A stretch of DNA of 64,000 bases from Pachyseris speciosa (taxonomy: Eukaryota; Cnidaria; Anthozoa; Scleractinia; Pachyseridae): contig JAEMWC010001223.1 of the NCBI GenBank assembly GCA_016490735.1, forward strand, positions 157,513 through 221,512. Reading direction: 5' to 3'. Under the pieces are notes generated by a model, which saw only the letters and a program-made list of their open reading frames with translations, did no database searches and had not been told where the DNA came from. The translations under genes and the position numbers were made by a program. Positions 21,219 to 33,049 of the stretch are shown here, piece after piece; the first letter of the stretch is position 1, and every line of letters starts with the position of its first letter.

Positions 21219-21437
21219 AATAATAATAATAATAATAATACTCGTTTCATCTATTTAATTAATTACTGTTTTTAACATCTTCCGAGCATACTAAAAACAA
21301 AGCAACCTCGTTACGAGAATTGGAGGAGAGACCCTGACGAGTGAAAATAATGAAATGTATTTTTGGAAGAAATTGTGTCAGGTTTCTGCCAGATATAACG
21401 TTTCCACTGAATTTGGGTCTGAAATACGACATACATA

Positions 21438-21830
21438 TACCGTAAAAGCTCTATTAAGCCCCCGGGAGCTTATTCAATTTCAGGCCTTATTAACAGGGGC
21501 TTATTGGAGAGGGGGCTTATTTCAAATCTTTGAACCCGCCGTTTTCGTGATAAATAGTTTCCTGAACAAATCTCAAACAACTGCAGTAAAACTTAATTAT
21601 TTACTACCGAACAGGAAGCAGTATTGTGTGTTTTATTGTAATTTGTTTAAGATAAACCAACTGGGCCGCATAAAGTGTATTTCGTAAGAGGGAATAATTA
21701 CAAAATCACGTGTCCCCAAAAAAGGGGGGCCTTATTACAAAAACCGACTCTCAAACGGGGGGCTTATTAGAGAGGGGGACTTAAAAGAGAGGGGAGGCGG
21801 GGGGGGGGGGGTAATAGAGCTTTTACGGTA
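21438..21830. mobile_element. MITE with perfect 19-bp inverted repeats
   Basis: TACCGTAAAAGCTCTATTA (21438-21456) is exactly repeated in inverse at 21812-21830. The outer TA may be the target duplication. The interior carries repeated GGGGCTTATT words and a G12 run at 21800-21811. There is no transposase. The ORF at 21355-21687 spans it and is not a gene. Confidence 0.75.
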
Positions 21831-23189
21831 ATATCAAGGCTCTTAACCAGACCACCATCTTAATGGTGCAGAGTCATCATTTTGTCTTATATTATGTCTC
21901 CAGTAGGAACATGAGGGGAAACACGCCTACAGTAGACTTGGTGTACACAACCAACTACCGGGCTTTTTGTAAAGATAGGTAAATGCCTACTGTGACCCTA
22001 CTGTGTAGGTTTTTCCATTTCACTAATTCCTTCAGGAGATAAAGTCTTTGCCTGAAGTCTTTCCGTGATACCAAATAGGTCCTTCTCGACTATGGAAGCA
22101 TTTTTTCGGCATAATTTGGCTTAAGGAGCATTTTTTTGACACTTTTTCTCAAGAAGAATTGCTAGCATAATTCAACATTTTCCGCCAATTTAATCGACAT
22201 TTTGTTGTCAAAACCATAACTTTGCTTGTTTTTTGATGTTCTAACACTTCTAAAGACCTACAGGAAACTCTAGTTCTCCAAGCCCTCCACATATGTGCTG
22301 TCTCTACATAATAGTTGTAACTTGTAAAAAACGCCTAGCCGGTCAGCCGTTAGTTTGCTTGGGTTGTACCCAGTCCTTGCTAAAAATAAAAACAAGATGG
22401 CGTCAGCTACGTCATCGTCACGAAGTAACTTCAAGGTCACAGAAGGAGGTCGCGAAGCAGAAAGTAGGCCAGCTCCTGCACAAATAGCTCGAGAGCGATC
22501 TTTGGAATCCACCTGCTGGTAAATATATGTCATGAAACCTATAACGTATTCTTTAAAGGGCAAGTTAACAATGAGCTAACGTTGTGTTATTTAATACCAG
22601 ACACATTTGAGAAACAGACAAGTGTTATATAGGTGCAAGAAACATAGAGATGTTTTCCCTTTATTCAGTAATCGTAAAGCATTTTGTATATTTTCTTCAA
22701 AATAAAACAAAGCATTTTTTAAACCAAAGGAGCATAATTTTGAAAAATGAGCATAATGTGAGCATTTTTTTTGGACAAAAACGAGCATTGCTACGAGCAT
22801 AAAATGCCAGTTTTACTAGCATAACCGGGAAAGGCCTAATACCAAGGCAACAGTATTTAAAGGGACTAAATCTCGGGTATTTTTCTGTCCTTGAACCAAA
22901 ATTCCGGTTAAATCAAGACAAAGAACATTTTTATACAAAAATAGACTTCCAACAGAAAGGCAACGTTAATTCTTCAAAGGAGAACATAGCACACTCGGTT
23001 TATAATGGCTCTCACCAGACACGAAGGCTGAAAAAACGGTTTGAAAACAGCGGCCCGCTTTTTTTCCAAGTTGCAATCCATTTCCATTCCGAGTACTTTT
23101 GAATAAAACTGGAGCGTCATTTTGGATTTCAATCTGTACAAACATATCTTGTGGCTTGTTAGATTAATGCTAAAAATTCGTGACATATG
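21831..23189. other. No gene seen; probable old transposon end sequence
   Basis: From 22095 to 22800 the words GAGCAT and GCATAATT recur on both sides of a central non-coding part. This suggests subterminal repeats of an element I cannot delimit. The ORFs here have no recognised domain. Confidence 0.35.
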
Positions 23190-23520
23190 CCTTTAAGGTG
23201 GGGCTAAACGTGAATTTGGGTGCAATTTTATGGAGTTTCAAGAAGAGATTGAAATGGGGGAAAAAATGTTTTGAAGCAATACCAGTTAGTTGACACCCCA
23301 CAAGCAAGGGCACTGCATTTTGCTGGGGGAACTGTTTGGTGTCCGTCTACTAATTTCTAACTTGAAATTCCAATTTTAAACCTTTATTAAATCTTCCAAA
23401 TTTCCTATTTCCCACAATTTAACTAATCCTTTGATAAAAATTATCTCTTCCCAAATATACCCAAAAATCACCAAAAAATTTACAAAATATCCCACACTGA
23501 ACATAGCTTTGTGAGATGAG
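23190..23520. repeat. Dispersed repeat, copy 2 (partner at 10665-10960)
   Basis: Same orientation and word order as copy 1. It lies just downstream of the HSPA12-like gene. Confidence 0.7.
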
Positions 23521-23699
23521 CGGATGGATTTTAAATTGCTTGAAACGCGAACGAGATAACAACGTGAGATCCATGCTAAGCGGCTAAAAAACGGTTAACT
23601 CCCGCCTTAAGTAGAAGCGGTCACGTTACGTGAAATAGGAAGATTACTCAAAAGCGTGTCTCTACCACAAAGTAAGTTTCACAGCTCGAAGCTGTCAGT

Positions 23700-24102
23700 T
23701 CAAACAGCTTTACACGGGTTAGGATAAACGTTTAAGGTAGCTTGGGCTGTGTTGCTGCTTGCTGCATCCCAAGCCGTGGCAATCACATCTGATCCTACAA
23801 AGTACAAACTGACTTCAATGTCTCGATCCAGCCCTTTCGCGGTATCAGGTGACTGAAGAACGACAGTTCCAATCGGAGTCACGCCATTCTCTGTGACAAG
23901 TAACACATCAGGGATCTCAGCAGAGTAGAATGAATATCTTATATCCGTTTCATTGGGCTCTCTTGGCCGATAGGTGACGGATATTTTCTGGCTTCGTTTG
24001 ATGATGTCGTTTGATCTCACAAAGATATTTAACAGGTCTTTGCATTTCTCTTCTCCACCGACTATGAACTTGTTTTCCTGAGGGTGAAGACCGTGGTTGA
24101 AC
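23700..24102 (-). CDS. HSPA12-like last exon
   Basis: Acceptor CAACTAG; the split codon AG+G gives Arg, joining CSKR to FNHGLHPQENKFIVGGEE. The exon carries the beta-rich C-terminal tail typical of HSPA12, and the stop is at 23700-23702. A longer ORF that starts upstream with a hydrophobic run is intron sequence. Confidence 0.8.
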
Positions 24103-26971
24103 CTAGTTGAGACACAAATTAAAATTATGCCAACATATATCAAATTTAAGTTATCCAAACTGGCTGAATTTCATAACGATAATTAATCGAAAGAAGTATA
24201 CCAATGGCAAACATTAAAGAGGCAGTGTCAGAAATAATTATATTTAGCGACACTTTGAAAATCGCCGGCAACCGAAATATGATGGAAAGTTTTCTTTCAA
24301 AAGGGCTATTGTAGCCCAAGAAAACTATTCATGAATGCTTTTTGTCACCCATGGCCTTGAAGGAAATGGTAGTTAATTCCTTTAAATAGACCCATTTTGG
24401 TCAATGCGCAAGAGAAATCGAGAAAGTAGAAACGATGCGGCAGGGCCATGGTCTACGAACTGACAACTAAGCGATGTCGGTACTTTGCAGATTCAGTTTG
24501 TGTCCAATAAGACCACACTGATGGGTCACTAGGATAGTTAAATGGAAAATAAGCTCAAAAGCGACCGAAAGGACCGTGAGACCTAAATAATGAATAAACT
24601 TGTTCAGTTTATTTTGTTTGCGTCCTCTTGACTTCATCGTGAAGCTGAATTTCTATACGTCGAGAAAAGCCTACTCGTACTGAAAGTCATTCAGTCTGAA
24701 CTTACTAGGAATAAGTATATATGAATGATTCTGTTGAATGACAATCGTTTGAGGTTCATCGACAGAGTCAGTTAAGATCTCTGCTGTAAAACCAAAACCA
24801 AAGTTATTCAGACTTTGGCCCATTACAAGGGAGGTACCATTACATGTATCCGGCGCCGATAGCGGGAAATTTGCGCGTGCAAGTCTGGATTGGTTTTCGT
24901 TTTCTCACACTGGGTGAGAAAGTAGCGTAGGGTTTGCTAACCAATCACAGAGCGAAGGAAAGCGAAACCAAAGCAAATGAGGATCAGGCACTTTTGACAC
25001 TCAAATGAAAACCAATCTATGACATCACATGAGTTTTAGTATTATTGCAGGTTTATAGTTCTTATACAAACCTTTTTGAACAATTTGCCCCGTATGTTAA
25101 GCCGACCACTCTTTTTCTCTCTGAGCCTGCTGTCTTCCTTAACATCACTGCACCTTGGACAACAGCGACGCTGGCTTCAAGTGGAGCTGTCACAGAGAAC
25201 CTACCAGAAGATGCGTTTTTAATTTCCTCTCTGAGATGAGGCGACTCCGCGAAGCCACCAACCAGGAGCATTATATCGATGTGTGAAAACCGTGGTTTAC
25301 TCAACACAGCCTCACCTAAAAATTTTTTTTATTGCTTCTCCTATAGGCTGGAATAGCTTTCTCATAACTCGAACACTCATGCAGAGCCTCCCATAATTGT
25401 CGATGCGAATTTCTCCTTCAGCGAATCGCTTCAAAGGCGGATAACGAAAATCATTCACCCAGGAAACGAAACTGCCAGGTAACTGGATCTTGGTTTCCTC
25501 GTGCTGAAAGCAGCATTTCTGCGCTTCAAAATCTTGCATTATCTTGAGCCAATCATGCGGAAACAGTTGGCGGTAGTCGTGCACTTTTTGTGCCCCAAAC
25601 AGGTCATCCAAAGTGTTCTTGAGCTGACAGCTTACCACTGCCCCATCTGGAAACTCGACAGTGTTCTTGTAGACCATAAGCCTCTCACCATCTTCTTGGT
25701 TCTTAAACACGACCACTCCCACACCGCGTCCTGGAAAAATTACGACAAGATGGTAATATGTCGTAAGCTTAGTTGTATTCTATACATGGCGAAGTAAATC
25801 CACTGACGAAGGCCAAATCTCTACACATGCATATGCACCTTTCTTGAGACATTTCCTAATTTTTTTCCTGTAAAAACAATTTTAATGAAAGCCGGGTGGA
25901 TTCCCAAATTACCTCCCTCGAATAATCCCAATTATTATTCTATAAATTTCAACACATTCAAGATATGGTCATGAATGCACTCAATATTTGTTGTGCAAAC
26001 AAAACAGATATCCTGAGACATACGTATTTTCGTGTGTTGGGGAGAAAAATGGCGGCTTTCAGTATCAGGCGATATTTGGCGCAATTTTGTAGGATATTTG
26101 TTAAACGCAACAGTTTATATATAGGGGTACAAAAGGTGTGTTAATTGCTCTTTGATGATTTTTTCCCCTTTTCGCTGGACGGCACAATTGCTTATTTTAG
26201 TTCCAACATATACTTCTGTAACAGCTGGTGAATAAATTACTTCCAATATCAGCCAGTACGTATTGTGTATCAGGTTTGTCCACTGCTCCAGTTCCCTGGG
26301 CCCAACTCAGTTCTGTCGTCGCACAATAAAAGGCAGCGGCTTCAGCATCAAACACAATTACCACTTGACCAGGGTTGTTACGTGACCCAATACCAGCCTA
26401 TTGGTAAAGAACCGCTTCATCAGAAAATACACAACTACTGCAGCAGTAGTTTTAGAGAAACCACGATTCTCTTTTTTAGGGCTAAACTATTTTCATTTTT
26501 GATTCCCAACATCTATCTTCCTACAATTGTACCACAGTTGCCTAAGCACGGAATTATTCCTCTGGTTCAACTATATTTTAATCACACATTTCATCTTTTG
26601 TAGACCAAGAGGGCAAGAAATATAAAAGGGATTATACGGACTCTCATGAATTTCCACAAGATCAACCAATGTAATTTGTGACAATAAGTCACAAAACGGT
26701 TTCCTAAGATTTTATCTACGCTAAAACCTCACGTTGCAAACAAAATAACTGTTTAGCTAAGTTACTAAAATCCACCTTTTAGTCTGAAAATTACCCGTTA
26801 AAAGCAAAACATCCGAATTCAAAGTTTTTTTTGAAATTCTTTGGTTTTCTTAACGTGTTTGATTTGCTATAGGCAAATGATGACTGTGAAGATGAAGATG
26901 ATCAAGATGATGACGTTAACGATGACGAGGAAATGATGCTCATAATAACGATGATGATGATGAGGACGATA

Positions 26972-27004
<33 letters not shown>

Positions 27005-28812
27005 AGAAGAGCTTCATTGTTGGCTGCCCCATTGAATCGCTTCTTCTCGTTTTTATTATTCTCGCTCTCTTTCAATTGAAAACGCACTTAAGCAAGAATC
27101 ACAATTAAAGACAAGTTATCGAGCGCAGCTAATGGACTTAATGATGATGGTGATGTCAATAAAAACTTGGGAATTCTGCCCATCAACGGACAATTTCATC
27201 TCGCTGTTCTACGTGTTCATATGCAAAGTGCAAATGCACAAACAACAACAACAACAACAAAGGAAGAATAACGTGGCCTCACCTGATAAGCAGCCTCTCT
27301 CATGAACTGTTTTGCTGATGGCGTCCATATTGCGGGCACAGTTAACACCCACTGAATATCTTCCCCTTTATAACGCTCATCTCCAGTCTCCTCTCGAGCA
27401 AATGCGACCGCTTCTAGTTTGAGGAACTCGATGCAAAGAGCAAACACCTTGATGGCTTCGACAAATGTTCCATTGGATGCTTCAATCTTGCTGTTTAAGT
27501 CCAAAATCTGACGTAGGTGGAAAGAAAAATGAATGAAAAGTCAATCAAAAGAAACAGAGCTGTTAATTGGAAAAAAAAGATGACACTGCTTTTAAGCAAT
27601 GCCGTATCAGTATTCAATGAGTGCTTCAAACAAATCGTGTTTAAACACACGATTTGTTTGAAGCACTAATTGAATACTAATCTGGATGAAAAAAATAAAA
27701 GTAGGATTCCTGGTCTTTCATTTAAAGGAATCATGGCACCCAACGAGAACATTTAGGAAAAGGGCTTAGGGGACGGAATATCATTCATTCCCTGAATTTA
27801 CGAGCTGATGTTGGCTTTCCGAAAGTGCTAGCTGACCCAATATTTCGCCCTTCCAAAGTCATATTTGCCCCTCCGAGGACTCGAGTCATTCTTCATAATT
27901 TAAACTGAATTTCCTAAGAACTTATGGTCTTCCGATGAGATTTTCTACCAAAACAAATCGCTGGGTGGCCCTGCATCAAGAATGCTGTTAAAGGTTCCCT
28001 GCGAGATTCAGGTTGGGACAGACTATAAGCCCGGGTGGAGAGATTAAAAAATACTAATTGTATTTTATCCAACGTACAGAAGCATGGTTTGGCTGATTTA
28101 AAGGATTGTTTTGTGATTCCTTGTTGCCGTCAGTGCCGCTTAAGTTTCCAGCGGTGAGAGTATTAAAATAATCAACTATGGAAGCACAGCAATGTTACAA
28201 AACTGGTTCTAGCGTTGGTGGCAAAAAGGATCTGTTTTGTTACGAACTTATGTTAGCATCCGTAAATGTTCCAGTGCAAATACTTTCAAAATATTTTTAT
28301 CTATTAGTGTTAGGTGCAGCTATGCGAATTTTTAACTATTATATGTGCTATATATTATCTGTCATCATCCTCATCATCACCACCACCACCATCATCATCA
28401 AGCATTGATGATGATGATGATGATGATGATTATTATGATTTAGACATGATGATATGTGGCCGCACCTCATCTTCACTCAAGCCTATCTTGAAATTCTCAA
28501 AAAACAAGAATTCGTTGTTCGTGGGGTAGACATCCTTTAGATAAGTGAACTTCTCTATGGCTTGATACCCAAATGAGTCAAATGATTGGTCTGGATTAAG
28601 CAGCAGGTATGTTGGTGTCTGCTTTGTTCCATGACCCAGTTGATTCACCCGGTCCTTGTTCACCAAAATCGACTCTTCACCTTCCTCGTAATTTACAGAA
28701 AATGAAAATCCGCTGTAGGCTGTCCCCAGATCGATTGCAACAGTGGCAAGGAAAGGTCTGTCTTCGCGGCCAAAAGGGACGTTTCTGACATTTACTAGGA
28801 CATTTCGTAGAC
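23700..28812 (-). CDS. HSPA12-like Hsp70-family gene, five exons, 5' exon missing from view
   Basis: Joining exons 28812-28466, 27507-27283, 26397-26241, 25730-25072 and 24102-23700 gives consistent phases and about 590 residues, close to HSPA12 length (roughly 600-690). The N-terminal ATPase part holds VAIDLGTAYSGFSFS (phosphate-1). The middle holds VLTVPAIWT and DAEAAAFYC, and LLVGGFAESPHL matches the conserved VGGFSES loop. The C-terminal part ends with the HSPA12 tail SPDTAKGLDRDIEVSLYFVG. HSPA12 proteins are atypical Hsp70s lacking the usual peptide-binding domain; the family is expanded in marine invertebrates. Two oddities: phosphate-2, normally DxGGGT, reads DIGRRGV across an intron, and an A8 run causes a +1 shift. 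No ATG exon was found. Confidence 0.8.
25072..25730 (-). CDS. HSPA12-like exon D with homopolymer frameshift
   Basis: Acceptor TTTTCCAG at 25731-25732. The frame runs through QLFPHDWLKIMQDFEAQKC and EIRIDNYGRL to EAIKK. It then breaks in an A8/T5 run (about 25319-25334) and resumes as FLGEAVLSKPRFSHIDIMLL and the VGGF loop. Removing one A restores the expected reading, so this is a single-base indel or a sequence error. The donor is AAAAG-GTTTGT. Confidence 0.75.
26241..26397 (-). CDS. HSPA12-like exon C, ending in the altered phosphate-2 motif
   Basis: Acceptor ACCAATAG, then AGIGSRNNPGQVVIVFDAEA, AAFYC, ELSWAQGTGAV and YVLADIG, then donor A-GTAATT with one base left over. This exon is read only in frame -, opposite a + ORF that is a shadow. 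The split codon joins exon D as Arg, giving DIGRRGVGVVVF. Confidence 0.75.
26938..27003. repeat. (GAT)n microsatellite in the HSPA12-like intron
   Basis: GATGATGAT units with scattered substitutions from about 26875, becoming pure near 26973-27003. Confidence 0.85.
27283..27507 (-). CDS. HSPA12-like exon B
   Basis: Acceptor CGTCAG and donor CAG-GTGAGG, phase 0 on both sides, 75 codons. It contains the helix FVEAIKVFALCIEFLK and the strand VLTVPAIWTPSAKQFMREAA, standard HSPA12 features. Confidence 0.85.
27609..27678. repeat. 70-nt near-perfect hairpin in the first visible HSPA12-like intron
   Basis: AGTGCTTCAAACAAATCGTG and its complement form a 20-bp stem around an 8-nt loop. An outer AGTATTCAAT/ATTGAATACT extends it by 10 bp after one mismatch. 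It is either a tiny foldback MITE or a structured intronic RNA. Confidence 0.7.
28360..28434. repeat. (ATC)n/(GAT)n inverted microsatellite
   Basis: CATCATC/CACCACC repeats run into GATGATGAT repeats around AAGCATT, so the two halves can pair. It lies 30 bp outside the donor of exon A. Confidence 0.8.
28466..28812 (-). CDS. HSPA12-like exon A: phosphate-1 loop
   Basis: A pyrimidine-rich acceptor (TTTACGCTAG) shows this is an internal exon. It encodes FGREDRPFLATVAIDLGTAY and runs to IGLSEDE at a GAG-GTGCGG donor, phase 0. The initiating exon must lie further right. Confidence 0.8.
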
Positions 28813-30117
28813 CTAGCGTAAAGAAAAGAAACTGATTATTGATAAACGTCGCCGCAGAGGACGGAAGGGCGCAACAGGCTACCCAATGCGAAAACAGAAA
28901 GGACTGCGAGGAACTGCTGTTTTAATTTTGTGTCAATGCTGAGAGTGTTTTTTCACGTTCAAAAATGCAAAAACGTTATTAAGAGACAAGCCACTTTTGC
29001 TTGTTCCTAAAATTTCTCCTAATTATGCACTGAAATCAGTATAGTCTGCCATAAACCATGATAAACGGCACAATCCTCACTAACAGGACTTACGGTGTGG
29101 GGACTCCCTTGACCGATTCAATGTCGCGTTTCCCCTGTGGTTTAATGCCGTGAGATATCAGATACAGAGACTCACTACCGACTTAATCGTGCCTTTACCT
29201 AGAAGGAAAGCCAAGATGGAAATTCAGCTACTGAAACCGTAAACAAAAGACTTCCTGTTTCGAAGCTCTTGAGACAGTTCGATGGCGGACGGAAGTATCA
29301 GAAGTGTTCCGGTATGCTGTATTGGCGATTTAACAGTTTAACTTGTAATGTTATAACAGTGAGAAGAACAAGCATTATGAATAATACCTGTTAATGCCAT
29401 AGCCATATTTTTTGGGATCTCCAAAGGCAAAAACAATCAAGAAACTGAAAGACCACCGCTTAATCACCCTTTCATCAAAATTTAGTGAAAAGCTATGGAA
29501 TTTCCGGGAAAAGAAGACACGTTTCCTTTTACATGTTGTACTAAAACTGTACCTCTCAATTTCATGATCTATTTTCTTATCCTTGTATAAATTCCCAAAA
29601 AACTCAGTTAGTGTTTAAACGTATTGTGTGAATTAATATTTGTCGCAGTTGTTTTTCTTCAACTTGGCTAATCACTGCGATAACAAATTGCGCAACGACT
29701 TCCGGTTTTCTGCCGGAATAAAATTTGATGCGAAGCAGGAAGTGGGGCGAGGTTGACAGGGGACATTCACATATCCAATCACGCTAATGACTCTTATTAG
29801 TAGGTACGAATATGTACTATGTTGTGCTGTAAAGAGATCTATAAAATGACGTGTTGCTGTAGAACTGCTACTCTCCGTAGCTAGTATCAGTCGTGAATAC
29901 CTCCCCAGCCGTTTTAATAATGTTGTGGTTCAGTTTTATTCTTGGTTTAAATTTGTTTTCTCTTTATTTTAAACAAATTATCATACATTACCATACATTA
30001 CCATACATTATCATACCCAAAAACAAAGAGAAAAAAAATTAACCAGGGATAAAATTGAACCACATCATATATCAGTAACGAAGTGTACTCTGTTAGTATC
30101 AATTATTGTTTGTTTTA
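28813..30117. other. No exon found
   Basis: This should contain the 5' exon and promoter of the HSPA12-like gene, but I see no convincing ATG exon on the minus strand. A short CATACATTAC tandem (4 units) is at 29980-30016. Confidence 0.35.
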
Positions 30118-30520
30118 TTGTTTTATTAACTTGGCCAGAGACCTGGCAGGGACACTACAACAGCTTGCGCCAATTACTGTAGTCCCGTAATTGCAAAACC
30201 CTCCCCTATAACCACATTCTAGTAGAGATAGATCACCATACCGGGGACCACGTCCCCTACTCTTTTCGAATAGTGCGTTCGAATAGTGCGTTCTTTAACG
30301 TCCTACAGATTGAGAACAAGTATTGTGAGACGGGGACTACGGTTTTTCGTCCTTATCCGAGAAGACTAGAAAGTCTAACCGTTTGCAGATGTCATTACAA
30401 AAGCAGCACTTTCTCCTCAATTATTTTTAAAGACCCTGAGCATTACAGGTCCGGCCGGGATTTGTACCCACGACCTCGCGCACGCTAGTCCGGTGCTCTA
30501 CCAACTGAGCTAATTATGGA
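30118..30520 (-). mobile_element. tRNA-derived SINE
   Basis: The minus strand starts with a tRNA-like head and continues with a body of about 330 bp ending GGCCAAGTTAATAAAAC. The head keeps box A (TAGCTCAGTTGGTAGAGC) and a mutated box B. The tail matches the fragment at 9889-9936. An internal 13-bp word, GAATAGTGCGTTC, is tandemly doubled at 30268-30293. From memory this body resembles an abundant coral SINE. Confidence 0.65.
30448..30520 (-). pseudogene. tRNA-like head of the SINE
   Basis: D arm GCTC/GAGC is intact, the anticodon stem no longer pairs on its 3' side, the T loop reads TACAAAT, and the acceptor halves do not pair. It is not a functional tRNA. Confidence 0.6.
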
Positions 30521-31189
30521 GAAACCTTGGAAAATCGTGGCTATCTAAGATCTATATCATGCCATAAGTCTATATCATAAGCCATAAGTATTACACGATG
30601 TCCAGACGCTTAAAAACAGTGAATATATTAAAAATACTGCAAAAAAGCAGGAAATATCTACCTTAAAAACTTGGTCTATCAATGCTAGCAAAACCGTTGC
30701 AAGAGGACTTCCGTTGTGGGAATAGCCATGTAGTTTCACTTTCTGAGCTGTTCAGTTTAAACAGTGTAAAGCTAGATTGAAGAGTTTTCTGAAGTTTTAA
30801 CGACCCTAAGCTATCAAATTCATGGTTTCCATTTTCTTTTACTAGATGCATCATTTGTAGCAACTTAGGGAGACTGAGACTTTTTAACTACTGGGAATTA
30901 AAAGAGTGAAAGTCTTCCTGCATGGATGCTGTCTTCACAGTTTCACTTTAGATGCGTACAATTCATTACTGGATAAACAGTTTCTCTCGTAGGGTACTTT
31001 TACAAAAGAGAAAGAAAAAATATCTGAAATATTACCTGTTAGAATAGAAGCCAAATTTTTCTGGAATCTCGGCAGACTAACTGATAAAATTAATCAAGCA
31101 AGTGAAGTCGGATCGCCGCTACCTGGGTCCATTCCTCATGAGTGAATATCAGCTTTCACGCGAGAAATTTCTCGGAATAGTCCAGTTTC
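30521..31189. other. No gene seen
   Basis: AT-rich flank with only short chance ORFs. Confidence 0.4.
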
Positions 31190-31402
31190 GAATTCCTAAG
31201 AATCCACTGGAATTTCGTCTAGCCCGCGCAATTTCTGCACCAGGACGACGCTAACCCTGTATTCGCATTCCTTCCGTCCTTATCGCTCTCGTTGATATGG
31301 TGTTCGAACTGCGCTGAAAGTCGAGCAAATCCTGGAAAATGGACCAAGAGAAAGGAAAACAGTGTAAGATAAGGAGACACCGAAGCCGTGGAGTGGAGTA
31401 TA
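31190..31402 (+). pseudogene. Inverted, decayed copy of the ORF at 37874-38206, 5' part
   Basis: It follows the minus strand of 38160-37965 closely (GGAATTTCGTCTAGC, CGCTGAAAGTCGA, TGGACCAAGAGAAAGGAAA). A GGA codon has become TGA, and a 25-bp insertion lies near 31363. The copy resumes at 32279 after a LINE insertion. Confidence 0.6.
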
Positions 31403-32272
31403 AAGGTTCATAATAAAAGGTTTCATAAAGGTTTATTAAAAATAAAAATGACTAGAGATATTACAATTTAGACTGACCTGCAGGTAGCTTAGCTAGTTGT
31501 GGCAGGCCAGTCTATTAAAACAGAGGCAATTATATTACAGTACAGGATTAAAAAAGAGAAAAAAAAGATAAGTGTATTTGTATGAAATTGAACAAACAAA
31601 CAAAAACAAAAAACAACAACAACAACATCAAAAAAACAAGAAAACAATAGAGAGAGGAAGAGCTTGAGATACTAAGATAATAAAAGTACTTTCACTTGTG
31701 TCTTCTCTAATGATTCTTTCGATCAAATATTATTTTATCGATTTCGATGTAGCTATCTTAAGTTTTTAAAATGTCAAATAGTATTCTTTTCATTTCTTTC
31801 TTAAAACTATTTTTTGGCAACTTTTTTATTCTTTCAGGTATCCCATTCCACACTTTTCCTCCAACACGTGAAAAAGAGTATTTTTGTCGGTCGATTCTGG
31901 AATTTTTATTAAAAAAGTTCTGAGAGGTTGACGAGCGGGTAGCATATTTGTGTATGCTAGAAGTTCTACAGAAAGGATTTAGAATATTTGGCGGTGCTTG
32001 TTTTGCATTTATATCATACATTAAGTTTGAGACCGCTTGGACATAAAGGAAACTTGAAGGTAAAACGCTAGTTTTGACAAATAAAGGGATAGCGTGCTCA
32101 TTTCTGTCTGCAAAGTAAATTAAGCGTAGGGCGCGCTTCTGTAGAGTAGTGAGTTTATTTAGATGTGTTTTAGAGGCGTGGCCCCATGAAATAAGTCCAT
32201 AGGAGAGATAAGGTGTTATAAGAGCATTATAGATATTTATAAGAACACAAAATGGTATATAATGGTATATAA
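31403..32272 (-). mobile_element. 5'-truncated CR1/L2-like LINE fragment
   Basis: It interrupts the duplicated sequence at 31190-32440; AGTATA occurs at both junctions and is the likely target duplication. The minus strand encodes the tail of an ORF2 protein. It ends at its right side with a tandem AATGGTATAT motif (32251-32272). Confidence 0.6.
31758..32021 (-). pseudogene. C-terminal tail of a LINE reverse transcriptase
   Basis: YATRSSTSQNFFNKNSRIDR followed by SFSRVGGKVWNGIPERIKKL and SFKKEMKRIL matches the usual CR1/L2 C-terminus (TRSS, FSRTG-KIWN-LP, FKK). Upstream codons on the minus strand to about 32200 continue the family (ALRLIYFADR) in the same region. Confidence 0.65.
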
Positions 32273-32440
32273 TGTCTTAGTATACAAAGGCTAAGTGAAA
32301 TATTTTCCAACATAAAAGCGATGAAAGTGGGTTTGTTTACAGTTCTTTAGACTCTCCATCGAAGAACTCTGCAAAAGCATATTGATACAATTTGATCAAG
32401 AGTCGAGATAGAAGAGACGATTTCCGTAAAATATGTGAAA
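32273..32440 (+). pseudogene. Inverted, decayed copy of the ORF at 37874-38206, 3' part
   Basis: GCTAAGTGAAATATTTTCCA, AAAGCGATGAAAGTGGGTTTG and CATCGAAGAACTCTGCAAAA match the minus strand of 37960-37880. Confidence 0.6.
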
Positions 32441-32731
32441 AACATTTTCAGAAAAACGGAGCAATTAGAGATGTTGGGAGACTGTGTTATGAGTTCACAG
32501 CAAATCGTTGTAGCAATTTTTTTCGCACTGCTTCCTGATCGAGAAGGGAAATGAAATGCAACAGAAATGCAAAATGATAAATCTGTCAGCTAAGTCTAAA
32601 TCTAAATCTAAATATCATTATGTCGGCAAAATCGTGGAACGACATCACGCCAACTCTAAAAAGCTAAAAAATAAAACTATACTAAAATATACAAAAATAA
32701 CAGTAAAAGTTAAAATACTGATAAAATTATA

Positions 32732-33034
32732 CTAATTAAGTTTACTTTTAAAAATACAAAGAGATTGGCTGGAGACAGTCTCTTGTGGGAGTTTGTTCCA
32801 TTCAGTTATTGTCCTGGGAAAAAAAGAAAATCTAAAAATATCTTTATGTCCTTTTGGTACAATAAACTTAAAATCATGGCTTCCCCGAGTCCTCCTTTCT
32901 CTGTTTGCTTTCAAATAATTCCCCCAGTCCCCATCTAGGAGGCCGTGGCACATCTTGTATACAGTGGAGAGCCTTGCGTGTCTCCTCATCGTTTCAAGTG
33001 TGTCCCACCGTAGGTCTTGCAGCATTTCCGTCAC
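32732..33034 (-). pseudogene. LINE C-terminal tail
   Basis: Same frame as the preceding segment beyond the TAA: DRTASVTEMLQDLRWDTLET, then FIVPKGHKDIFRFSFFPRTI and WNKLPQETV. It ends close to the GATTTA 3' repeat. Confidence 0.8.
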
Positions 33035-33049
33035 GCTCGCTGTTCGATC

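Noticed and set aside
23992..24158. Hydrophobic N-terminus in front of the last HSPA12-like exon as a signal peptide
   Set aside because: A phase-correct acceptor at 24103-24104 joins this exon to CSKR; the hydrophobic part is intron.
26265..26603. 112-codon + ORF
   Set aside because: Its first half is the shadow of the HSPA12-like exon C on the minus strand.
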